Positions 25,835 through 37,355 of a stretch of DNA of 64,000 nt are shown piece by piece (position 1 is the first letter of the stretch; every line of letters begins with the position of its first letter). Made by a program: the position numbers and the translations under genes. The stretch lies in contig CAWVIZ010000013.1 of assembly GCA_963929535.1 (NCBI GenBank), positions 62,001 to 126,000 of the forward strand, written 5' to 3'. The notes beneath the pieces are model-generated. The model made no database searches. It saw only the letters and a program-made list of their open reading frames with translations, and had not been told where the DNA came from. Source of the stretch: Pullilachnospira sp963929535 (lineage in GTDB: Bacteria; Bacillota; Clostridia; Lachnospirales; Lachnospiraceae).

Positions 25835-25868
25835 GCTCCAAATCCCTCTTTCTATAAGGATTTGAAGC
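25835..25868 (-). terminator. Terminator of the rRNA-tRNA operon
   Basis: Arms GCTTCAAATCC and GGATTTGGAGC followed by ATTTTTC on the minus strand, directly after tRNA-Cys. It is a close copy of the terminator at 14286-14319. Confidence 0.8.
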
Positions 25869-25879
25869 TCTTTCACGAA

Positions 25880-25951
25880 AGGCGCAGACCGGATTTGAAC
25901 CGGTGAATCGAGGTGTTGCAGACCTATGCCTTACCACTTGGCTACTGCGCC
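25880..25951 (-). tRNA. tRNA-Cys (GCA), second copy
   Basis: Same 72-nt sequence as the copy at 14330-14401. It is the last gene of the rRNA operon. Confidence 0.95.
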
Positions 25952-25997
25952 ATCATTATATTGTATGTTGTTCTCCACAAAATATGCAGAAAATAAA

Positions 25998-26069
25998 TGA
26001 CTCCGACGGGAATCGAACCCGTGTTACCGCCGTGAAAGGGCGATGTCTTGACCGCTTGACCACGGAGCC
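25998..26069 (-). tRNA. tRNA-Glu (TTC)
   Basis: Acceptor GGCTCCG/CGGAGTC, anticodon TTC in loop CTTTCAC, T-loop GGTTCGATTCC. It lies between tRNA-Asn and tRNA-Cys. Confidence 0.95.
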
Positions 26070-26101
26070 TTGTTTCTCTTCTCGTCTTCTTTTGAAAAAA
26101 G

Positions 26102-26174
26102 CTCCCCCTGTTGGACTCGAACCAACGACACTGCGGTTAACAGCCGCATGCTCTACCGACTGAGCTAAGGAGGA
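26102..26174 (-). tRNA. tRNA-Asn (GTT)
   Basis: Acceptor TCCTCCT/AGGGGGA, anticodon GTT in loop CTGTTAA, T-loop GGTTCGAGTCC. It is the first tRNA after the 23S gene. Confidence 0.95.
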
Positions 26175-26198
26175 ACATTTTCTTTTCTGAAGGTCTCT

Positions 26199-26220
26199 GT
26201 ACCTTCAAAACTGCATATAC
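26199..26220 (-). promoter_or_regulatory. 3' arm of the 23S rRNA processing stem
   Basis: These 22 nt are complementary, with one mismatch, to 29365-29386 on the other side of the 23S gene. The pair would form the long RNase III stem that closes pre-23S rRNA. Confidence 0.8.
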
Positions 26221-26320
26221 ATTTTACATCCTTTTTCTTTCCGCGTCAACCACTTACCTGCTTCCGGTTTCCTTCTGTCTCTCTTCTCCGTCTCTTTCCT
26301 CTTCCTTCAGCAAGTCTACA

Positions 26321-29204
<2,884 letters not shown>

Positions 29205-29549
29205 TTCCGTTTCTATAGCGTTAAAAACGGTTGGTTCCTCGCGTTTTTCATGTTTTCCATGAATGAGTTTTGATTCATTATCTGTAAGTTTACCTCTCAG
29301 ATAACTCCTCGGATGTCTTTTCCTATCTCTAAAACGTTTGACGTTTCTTGGATACTCGTTTTTGTATATGCAGTTTTCAAGGTACATCAGGATGAGAGCG
29401 TTTTTTTAAGTTCTCATCCGTCCCCTTTCGGGGATCTTCTTTTTCTAATAAGATAAGAGTTTGAAAACTTCCTATCTTAATGGGTTTCAGTGGGCCTTTC
29501 CTCCTCTGCGAACATTTCCCGCAGTCCTGGAAAAACTCTCTTACCCCAA
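29205..29549 (-). other. Spacer between tRNA-Ile and 23S rRNA
   Basis: The 345-nt spacer has no gene. It holds the 5' arm of the 23S processing stem (29365-29386) and AT-rich leader sequence. Confidence 0.8.
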
Positions 29550-29623
<74 letters not shown>

Positions 29624-29629
29624 ATCCAA

Positions 29630-29702
29630 TGGAGATGAAGAGATTCGAACTCTCGACCCCCTGCTTGCAAGGCAGGTGCTCTCCCAACTGAGCTACATCC
29701 CC
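29630..29702 (-). tRNA. tRNA-Ala (TGC)
   Basis: Acceptor GGGGATG/CATCTCC, anticodon TGC, T-loop AGTTCGAATCT. It lies directly after the 5S gene in transcription order. Confidence 0.96.
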
Positions 29703-29711
29703 TTTTTAGGG

Positions 29712-29830
29712 TTCCGGCAGCCACCTGCTCTCCCACACCGTCTCCAGTGCAGTACCATCGGCCGCATAGGTCTTAACCGTCGTGTTCGGGATGGGTACGG
29801 GTGTTTCCCCTACGCGCATCGCCGCCGGAA
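29712..29830 (-). rRNA. 5S ribosomal RNA, placed between 16S and tRNA-Ala
   Basis: About 119 nt, with closing stem TTCCGGCGGC/GCTGCCGGAA and the core CCCGAACACGACGGTTAAG. It precedes the tRNAs and 23S instead of following 23S. No 5S is seen between 23S and tRNA-Asn. Confidence 0.95.
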
Positions 29831-29983
29831 GGTTCGTTATCAATCTTACCTGATAACTCAACAGTAAAACACATTCTCTCCGCTGACTTACTAAGCTCAT
29901 GCTCTGCATTCGCTAAGTGCGTCTGCGCGCCGTCTCACTAACCTCGCCTTTCGGCTCGCTAAGTGTTCCGTGCGTACTCGTTT

Positions 29984-31521
<1,538 letters not shown>

Positions 31522-31728
31522 TAAATGTGTTTGTCCGTTCAAGATCAACTCTTGGCTAATCTATCCCTTTTTACTGTTTTAAGGATCTTTCGATCGTTCG
31601 TTAATGATTTTAGAACTTTCGAGGAATGTGTTTCACTGTTCAGTTATCAATGTTCTTTCGAATCTCGACCTGCCGTTTCTTCGTATCTGTGATCTCGATT
31701 CATTTTTCTGTCCTGCGACAGCTTTCAT

Positions 31729-31757
31729 AGTTTATCATTTCGTTTTCGCTTTGTCAA
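31729..31757 (-). promoter_or_regulatory. rRNA promoter, proximal
   Basis: Minus-strand TTGACA, 17 nt, TAAACT, followed by ATGAAAGCTGTCGC. About 210 nt upstream of mature 16S. Confidence 0.85.
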
Positions 31758-31821
31758 GAACTTTTTTTGATTTTTTCTTTTTCAGTTTTAATCCGTTTGT
31801 TCTCTCAGCGACAACTCCCAT

Positions 31822-31850
31822 AGTTTACCATGGTATTTTTTACTTGTCAA
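31822..31850 (-). promoter_or_regulatory. rRNA promoter, distal
   Basis: The same -35 and -10 hexamers and 17-nt spacing as the proximal promoter, 93 bp upstream, with a similar downstream sequence (ATGGGAGTTGTCGC). A T-rich tract upstream (A-rich on the transcribed side) may act as an UP element. Confidence 0.85.
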
Positions 31851-32016
31851 CAGTTTTTTTATTTTATTTTCCGTCATCCTGCAAGCCCGTTGCCGGAACC
31901 TATGCATATGCCTTGACGCTGCTTTTCCCTCCCTTTATAATAAAACAAGAAAACTGCCGAGTACCACAGCCCTTTGCTTTTCATCGCAATACGGACTTTT
32001 CAGGGAGGCATATACC

Positions 32017-32457
32017 GTGAAAGAAGTATTTCTGAAACTGCCGTCTCATTTAGCAAAAGATCTAAGGCGCATCAGGCTGCCTCTTTTCCTGGCCGTACTA
32101 TATTTCGCTGGTACGAAGGTACTATTTGGAGAAACATGTCCCTTCCGCCTCCTTACCGGCTTTCCCTGTCCCGGCTGCGGCCTGACCCGGGCAGGACTTC
32201 TGGTAATTTCCGGACACTGGGATACTGCGGCAAAAATGAACCTGTCCATTTTCCTTTGGATTCCATACCTGGTTTATCTTTTTTTCGCGCAGTACTTTTT
32301 TCCCAGGCTTAAGGATTTCGCAATGGTCCTTCTGATCATCGTATGTATTTTTACTATTGTATATTATATCGTTCGTCTGGCACTGCTGCTTTCCGGCGAA
32401 ACTTATATATATCGGAACTTGTTTTTATACACAGATAAACAGGGGATATTTTTATAA
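32017..32457 (+). CDS. DUF2752 membrane protein
   Basis: A 146-residue protein with the DUF2752 signature CPFRLLTGFPCPGCGLTRAG near residues 41-60 and three hydrophobic segments. The GTG start is supported by GGGAGG 8 nt upstream. The two cysteine pairs suggest metal or redox chemistry at the membrane, but the family is uncharacterised. The next gene starts 16 nt after its stop, so the two form an operon. Confidence 0.85.
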   Translation: MKEVFLKLPSHLAKDLRRIRLPLFLAVLYFAGTKVLFGETCPFRLLTGFPCPGCGLTRAGLLVISGHWDTAAKMNLSIFLWIPYLVYLFFAQYFFPRLKDFAMVLLIIVCIFTIVYYIVRLALLLSGETYIYRNLFLYTDKQGIFL

Positions 32458-32473
32458 AGGGGGGAACAGAATC

Positions 32474-33067
32474 ATGAAATGCCCGAATTGCGGTTCCGAA
32501 TCCGGCGGCCGTTTCTGCAAACGCTGCGGGGCGCCTCTGCCTCAGGATACCCAGAACCCAAACACCTGCAACAATTTTTCGGAGAATTATCCTTCCAGCA
32601 GGTACAGCGATCAAAATCAGCAACAAAATTATTGGCAGCAACAGGGGCCGCGGACTCAACAGAATTACCAGCAAAGTCATCAGTGGAAAAATCAGCGGCA
32701 GGATTATCAGCAGCAGGATTATCAGCGACAGGATTATCAACAGCAGAATTATCAGCGACAGGATTATCAACAGCAGAATTATCAGCGACAGGATTATCAG
32801 CGGCAAAGCCCGCAGGAATCTCATGGCATCCCTCCGGAATATAAGCCAATTTCCATGTGGGGTTATTTCGGTTATGAGCTTCTGTTTTCAATACCATGTG
32901 TAGGGCTGATTCTTCTTCTGGTTTTTTCCTTCGGAGGAACCCAGAATGTCAATCTGAAAAATTTTGCCAGATCCTATTTTTGTTTGCTGATCATCGCCGT
33001 GGTTCTGATCCTTATTCTGGCCGGTATCTTTGGGGTCGGATCCATCACAGCCTTTTCCATGCGATAG
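32474..33067 (+). CDS. Zinc-ribbon protein with Gln/Tyr-rich pentapeptide repeats and two C-terminal helices
   Basis: A 197-residue protein. The N-terminus is a zinc ribbon (Cys3, Cys6, Cys15, Cys18). The middle is a low-complexity region rich in Gln, Asn and Tyr that ends in seven to eight units of Q-(D/N)-Y-Q-(Q/R). Two hydrophobic segments follow (from about 133 and 170). The start has a strong ribosome-binding site (AAAGGGGGG). The layout resembles zinc-ribbon membrane proteins of unknown role in Firmicutes; the repeat may act as a flexible or self-associating linker. The pairing with a DUF2752 gene is common in Clostridia. Confidence 0.8.
   Translation: MKCPNCGSESGGRFCKRCGAPLPQDTQNPNTCNNFSENYPSSRYSDQNQQQNYWQQQGPRTQQNYQQSHQWKNQRQDYQQQDYQRQDYQQQNYQRQDYQQQNYQRQDYQRQSPQESHGIPPEYKPISMWGYFGYELLFSIPCVGLILLLVFSFGGTQNVNLKNFARSYFCLLIIAVVLILILAGIFGVGSITAFSMR
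32698..32808 (+). repeat. 15-bp in-frame minisatellite
   Basis: Seven to eight tandem units of CAGGATTATCAGCRR-type sequence encode QDYQQ/QNYQR alternations. Adjacent units form 30-bp higher-order pairs that are nearly identical. Confidence 0.9.
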
Positions 33068-33076
33068 CTTGTCGTT

Positions 33077-33106
33077 CGGATAGGAAAATTTCCTTTCCCC
33101 TATCCG
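33077..33106 (+). terminator. Hairpin after the zinc-ribbon gene
   Basis: Arms CGGATAGG and CCTATCCG with an inner GGAAAATTTCC. There is no T-run, so it may protect the 3' end rather than terminate. Confidence 0.4.
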
Positions 33107-33211
33107 AGTCCCGCGATACTGCGGGCAGCGAACGGCTTTTCCGTTCGCTGTCCGTTGCCCGGAAAGTGTACACTCATGCAATCACGGCGGCCGTTTTCCG
33201 GCGTATCCAGC

Positions 33212-33272
33212 AAAAAGCACCCTGTCTGTCAAACGTTCAGCCGCTTTCTTTTCCGCAGACAGGGTGCTTTTT
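33212..33272. terminator. Bidirectional terminator
   Basis: Perfect 17-bp arms AAAAAGCACCCTGTCTG and its complement lie between the zinc-ribbon gene and the convergent aldo/keto reductase gene, with A/T runs on both outer sides. Confidence 0.85.
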
Positions 33273-33275
33273 ATA

Positions 33276-34406
33276 TTATTTCCAGATGGGGGAATCCAGA
33301 TCTTCCTGAACCCGCTTCAGATCCTGGCGGATGCTGATCTTCTGAGGACATTGCTCCTCACAGGCTCCGCATTCCACGCAGTTTACAGGCTTCTCCTCAT
33401 CCTTCATACCTTCCCAGCGTCCTTTTACCACACTGTACTTCTGGTAAATATGGTAATCATTCCAGATCCGGAAGCTGTCCGGGATATTAACTCCCTGAGG
33501 ACATGGCATACAGTAACGGCAGCCTGTACAGGGATTCTGCACTCTGGCCCGCAGAGTATCCACTACCTGCTTCACTGTAGCTTCCTCTTCCTCTGACAAT
33601 GGACGGAAATTATTAAAGGTATTCAGGTTATCTTCCACCTGTTCCGGATCGCTCATACCGCTGAGAACAACCTTGACGTTAGGATGAGATGCCACCCAGC
33701 GCAGTGCCCACGAAGCAACGCTCTGATCCGGGTTCACCTTCCGGAACATCTCATTGATATCCTGGGAAAATCCGGACAGCAGTCCGCCTCTTACCGGTTC
33801 CATGATCACCATCGGAATGCCTTTTTCCTCTGCCAGCTTATATCCCTTATCCCCTGCCTGGATGTCTGTATCCATATAATTGTACTGGATCTGACAGAAA
33901 TCCCAGTGATGATAATTGATGATCTCTTCAAATACCTCATAATCATCGTGGAAGGAAAATCCCAGATAACGGATCTTTCCTTTTCTTCGCAGCTCCTCAC
34001 ACATTTCCACAATTTCCAGCTGCTTCATTTTCTCAAAACGCTCTTTATCCAGCGCATGGATCAGATAAAAATCCACATATTCCTTATCCAGACGCTCCAG
34101 CTGCTCATAAAACTTTTTCTCCGCCTCTTCTCTGCTCTCCACCAGCCAGATAGGAAGCTTCGTAGCCAGGAAATAAGAGGAACGGTCATATTTGTTGAGC
34201 ACGCGTCCTACAAACGGCTCGCTGTCTCCTCCGTGATAAGGATATGCGGTGTCGTAATAGGTCACACCCTTCTCCATCGCCAGATCAAGCATCTTCTCCG
34301 CCTTCTCCTCATCGATTTTTCCGTCCTCCGTCACCGGGAAGCGCATACAGCCGAATCCCAGCAGCGATGGAGAAATACCCAGCTTTTCCATACATCTTTT
34401 TTCCAT
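33276..34406 (-). CDS. Aldo/keto reductase with C-terminal 4Fe-4S domain
   Basis: A 376-residue protein combining an aldo/keto reductase barrel (GVTYYDTAYPYHGGDSE with the catalytic Asp/Tyr, ATKLP with the Lys, DFYLIHALD with the His) and a C-terminal ferredoxin-like part with CTGCRYCMPCPQG and CVECGACEEQCPQ. This fusion is frequent in anaerobic Clostridia; natural substrates are unknown, but carbonyl reduction coupled to an iron-sulfur electron relay is likely. The ATG at 34406 is preferred because AAAGGAG lies 7 nt upstream; a more distal ATG overlaps that site. A family A repeat ends about 30 nt upstream. Confidence 0.92.
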   Translation of the reverse strand: MEKRCMEKLGISPSLLGFGCMRFPVTEDGKIDEEKAEKMLDLAMEKGVTYYDTAYPYHGGDSEPFVGRVLNKYDRSSYFLATKLPIWLVESREEAEKKFYEQLERLDKEYVDFYLIHALDKERFEKMKQLEIVEMCEELRRKGKIRYLGFSFHDDYEVFEEIINYHHWDFCQIQYNYMDTDIQAGDKGYKLAEEKGIPMVIMEPVRGGLLSGFSQDINEMFRKVNPDQSVASWALRWVASHPNVKVVLSGMSDPEQVEDNLNTFNNFRPLSEEEEATVKQVVDTLRARVQNPCTGCRYCMPCPQGVNIPDSFRIWNDYHIYQKYSVVKGRWEGMKDEEKPVNCVECGACEEQCPQKISIRQDLKRVQEDLDSPIWK

Positions 34407-34435
34407 AGCAATTCTCCTTTTCATGAAGTTTATTC

Positions 34436-34573
34436 GTTACAGTTCAGCCTTCTGCTGTCCCGCCCCATTTGCAGTGGGTTCCCGAAATTCACGAGCGCCA
34501 GACTGCGGGGGACGCAGCCTGTGCGTATGTATTTGTGACACCTGACAGCAAAGTCGGAAAGCCGGACTGTTAC
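34436..34573. repeat. Family A palindromic repeat, copy A3
   Basis: A 138-bp copy with ends GTTACAGTTCAGCCTTC and GGAAAGCCGGACTGTTAC. It is flanked by GTTTATTC and GTTTGTTC (7/8 match), an 8-bp target duplication. The target appears to be the end of a family B element (TTTATTCCCGC). Confidence 0.85.
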
Positions 34574-34680
34574 GTTTGTTCCCGCAGACAGTGAACCATG
34601 TCCATTTTGCGGCTCTGTGTGCCAGCGGCACGCATTTAGCGCAGGCCGAAGCAGAACGCGGACCGCGGTACGCCAATGCC
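34574..34680. repeat. Family B repeat remnant, copy B4
   Basis: Diverged copy of the B3 interior: CCATGTCCATTTTGCGGC, CTGTGTGCCAGCGGCACGC and TTTAGCGCAGGCCGAAGC correspond to modules at 52378-52440. The flanking stretch to 34940 has several GC-rich inverted repeats but no gene. Confidence 0.6.
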
Positions 34681-34940
34681 AGTACACATGACCAGCGCCC
34701 GCCAAAGCGGATCATAGATCTGTCCGTCCTGAGCTGTTACGGTTTTATTATAAACCCGGAAAAATTCCAGCACAAGCCATATATAAGAAAGAATCTTTCG
34801 TTGCAGGATTCTCCGCCTGCGGCGGGCCGCATAAGAGGCATCTTCCGCTCCGCCGCAGTGCGGTCTCCGTTCCACTTCAGTGAGCGCCTAACAGATGTCC
34901 GCCGGACATCCTGCGCCCCGCAGAGCGTTTTTATCATAAA

Positions 34941-34966
34941 AATAACGGGCCGCTTCGCCCGTTATT
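34941..34966 (-). terminator. Terminator of the CvpA gene
   Basis: AATAACGGGC and GCCCGTTATT pair around a 6-nt loop, followed on the minus strand by TTTTTATG. Confidence 0.7.
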
Positions 34967-35006
34967 CCTCCGTATCTTCTGCAGCGTCCCAGGGGGCACT
35001 GTACTG

Positions 35007-35720
35007 TCAGCCTCCCAGAGAAAACATCCGCATAATAATGTTCATCAGATAATTCCGGTCATACAGCCAGTTCAGGACAGGATCTCCATGGATCTGATCC
35101 ATCAGGATCCCCCCCACCGCAGTATCATACAACAGAGTTATTACCAGAAAAATAATCCACAGCCACAGCAATCCCTGAACCGCCCCCAAAACAGCCCCTC
35201 CCAGACGGTTGATGCCACTGATCACAGGGAGCTCCGTGAGCAGGTCCACCGCATACAGGATCAGACGTATCAGTACGATGGCAATGACAAATGATATGAT
35301 AAACGCAATACCGTTTACGATCCCGTAGGCAATATATCCGGAAAGATACTCGGCAAAACTCTCTGCCGCCAATGTCTGATACCCTTCCAGTGTATTATTT
35401 TCGATCAGCATATCCTTCATTCCGTCAGGCAGTGGAAGTTCCCGGATAAATTCCTCCTGAGCTCCGGTATCCTCCTGCCCTTCCGGCGCCTCTTCCCACA
35501 GCCCTTCCGCCAGCAGGCTTTCCGTTTTTCCCTGGATCTGTTCCTGCCAGTTGGTTTTCTGGCGGATAAAATCGCTGACATAAGGGTTCAGCCAGGAAAC
35601 CGCCACGATCACCAGGATAAAAAATACCATGGAGACCGCCGTACGCACCAATCCCCTGCGTGCTCCCTGGATCACAAACAGGGCGAATAAAACAAGTAAT
35701 ATCCAAAACAGCCAGCTCAT
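35007..35720 (-). CDS. CvpA-family membrane protein
   Basis: A 237-residue protein with four hydrophobic segments and the CvpA pattern: RRGLVRTAVSMVFFILVIVA near the N-terminus and INRLGGAVLGAVQGLLWLW near residue 180. In other bacteria CvpA affects colicin V production and envelope integrity; its molecular role is unsettled. It follows the DUF5711 gene by 31 nt and is probably co-transcribed with it, ending at the hairpin 34941-34966. Confidence 0.85.
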   Translation of the reverse strand: MSWLFWILLVLFALFVIQGARRGLVRTAVSMVFFILVIVAVSWLNPYVSDFIRQKTNWQEQIQGKTESLLAEGLWEEAPEGQEDTGAQEEFIRELPLPDGMKDMLIENNTLEGYQTLAAESFAEYLSGYIAYGIVNGIAFIISFVIAIVLIRLILYAVDLLTELPVISGINRLGGAVLGAVQGLLWLWIIFLVITLLYDTAVGGILMDQIHGDPVLNWLYDRNYLMNIIMRMFSLGG

Positions 35721-35751
35721 GCTTCACCTCTTTCGTCTCTGTACCTGGGGT

Positions 35752-37002
35752 CTACGCCAGTTTTATAGTCTGGATTCCATTTTCCATGATCACCATATAG
35801 CGGTTGCCGCCAACCTTAAAAATATTCTGGATATTTCCTTCCGTCAGACTGCCTTCATAACGGCACACCCCGTACATGGTATATACGGAAAATTCATTGC
35901 TGTTATACATAAGGATCTGATCCCCGCTGATCTGGATCTTATCAAATGCAAAATCAAATGTCTGGGAAAATTTCAGACTGCCTCCCGATGTATATACATC
36001 CATCCGGTAGGCATCCTCTCCATCCGTATTCCGGAATACCAGGCCGATATACTGTTCATTAAAGAAACTGCTGACAATCTCCTCCTCCGTTTCCACCGTC
36101 CGGTCTTCTTCCGGGATTTGTTTTCCTTCATACAGCACAAAACCATCGTCCCTGAACGCCACTGCCCGGGAGGTGTCAAAATAGCTTACTCTGGGAGTGA
36201 TCACATCCGTATACGTATAGCCGCTGACCATATTATCCATCTGATTCTGACCTGTATTGCCAAAGTTGTAAAATGCCACATAGCTGGCAGGCTGGTTGTC
36301 GCTGACCGTAAGGTAGGAAACAATAAGCAGCAGACCATCCTGAGACACATCCAGATCCACCGGATAGCCTGGACTGTCGATCCTGGTCTTGCCCGTAGCA
36401 ATCTCGCTCCCGTCAGACTCATAAAAATTGATCCAGGTGGTCTCCCCGTCTTCCAGGATCGCAGCCACCACACCCTGACTGGCTGTCCTGGCCTTTAAGA
36501 TCGGAAGGCTGGTCTCAATAGTTCCCTGTTTTCCCTGGCTGTTATAAACTGCCATAGTCCTTCCGCCCTTGTCATAAACAACGCAGGAGTCCTGGCAGAT
36601 ATCCGCCACCGGGTTCTGCATCTCCTGCGGATCATCCCACATCACCTCGCCGTCCGCCCTGAGCAGAGCCACATCGTCACTGCTGTACTTCAGCACATAA
36701 TCTCCGAAATTCGTATACTGGGTGGACATGGTATCATCCCGGTCACTGGATGACACTACTCTGTAGGAACCATAGCGCCAGTTCCTGGCCGTAAGAACAC
36801 CAGTCACCACAAGAGCAGCAATCACAGCCGCACCGATTCCCAGGCGTATCAGCATCCTCTGTTTCTTTTTAGCGAGACGCTCCTTATATTCCATCACACT
36901 GTTTACAGGCGCCTCTTCCTGATCACGGCGAAACGGCAGTATCCCCCCCGCTTTCTCTCTCAGCTTTTCCGCCGTAGCTTTTATCCTCTGTCTTATATCC
37001 AT
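35752..37002 (-). CDS. DUF5711 protein, membrane-anchored beta-propeller-like
   Basis: A 416-residue protein with a short basic cytoplasmic N-terminus, one membrane helix (RLGIGAAVIAALVVTGVLTA, about 52-71) and an extracytoplasmic region made of repeated beta strands (for example YVLKYSSDDVALLRADGEVM, YISFYN-like blades). That fits the DUF5711 family, which is frequent in Lachnospiraceae next to CvpA. No enzyme motif is visible. The three genes LysM/MPN, DUF5711 and CvpA face the same way and all point to the cell envelope. Confidence 0.8.
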   Translation of the reverse strand: MDIRQRIKATAEKLREKAGGILPFRRDQEEAPVNSVMEYKERLAKKKQRMLIRLGIGAAVIAALVVTGVLTARNWRYGSYRVVSSSDRDDTMSTQYTNFGDYVLKYSSDDVALLRADGEVMWDDPQEMQNPVADICQDSCVVYDKGGRTMAVYNSQGKQGTIETSLPILKARTASQGVVAAILEDGETTWINFYESDGSEIATGKTRIDSPGYPVDLDVSQDGLLLIVSYLTVSDNQPASYVAFYNFGNTGQNQMDNMVSGYTYTDVITPRVSYFDTSRAVAFRDDGFVLYEGKQIPEEDRTVETEEEIVSSFFNEQYIGLVFRNTDGEDAYRMDVYTSGGSLKFSQTFDFAFDKIQISGDQILMYNSNEFSVYTMYGVCRYEGSLTEGNIQNIFKVGGNRYMVIMENGIQTIKLA

Positions 37003-37017
37003 ATATTCCCCTTATTC

Positions 37018-37078
37018 GCGACAGTTCAGCCTGAGGCTTCACTGTCCGGTTATATGCACACAAACAAACTGCACTTCT
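37018..37078. repeat. Family A repeat, partial copy A5
   Basis: The left arm (ACAGTTCAGCCTGAGGCTTCACTGT) and part of the interior (ATGCACACA) are present. The right end is missing and is replaced by the 80-bp tandem repeat. Confidence 0.65.
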
Positions 37079-37094
37079 CACAGTTCGGCTCCTT

Positions 37095-37344
37095 CTGGCG
37101 ATATTACGCCATTCGCTCCGCTTATGACGATGGCACCCCTGGCCACTTTGCTTCGCTCCGGGCCGGTATAATATCTGGCGATATTACGCCATTCGCTCCG
37201 CTTATGACGATGGCTCCCTTGACCACTCCGCTTCGCTCCGGGCCGGTATAATATCTGGCGATATTACGCCATTCGCTCCGCTTATGACGATGGCACCCCT
37301 GGCCACTCCGCTTCGCTCCGGGCCGGTATAATATCTGGCGATAT
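37095..37344. repeat. 80-bp tandem repeat, three copies plus partial
   Basis: Units start at 37095, 37175 and 37255 (CTGGCGATATTACGCCATTC) and a partial fourth at 37335. Copies differ at a few positions (ACTTTGC/ACTCCGC; GCACCCC/GCTCCCT). Each junction forms GGTATAATATCTGGCGATATT, an imperfect palindrome. No open frame is maintained. Confidence 0.9.
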
Positions 37345-37355
37345 TATACCATACT

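Noticed and set aside
32354..32824. Minus-strand frame rich in Leu and Ile opposite the zinc-ribbon gene
   Set aside because: It is the complement of the Gln/Tyr repeat (ATAATC codons reading as Ile-Ile-Leu). It has no ribosome-binding site and no family resemblance.
37095..37344. Tandem 80-bp repeats as a CRISPR array
   Set aside because: The units are contiguous with no unique spacers, and there are no cas genes nearby.
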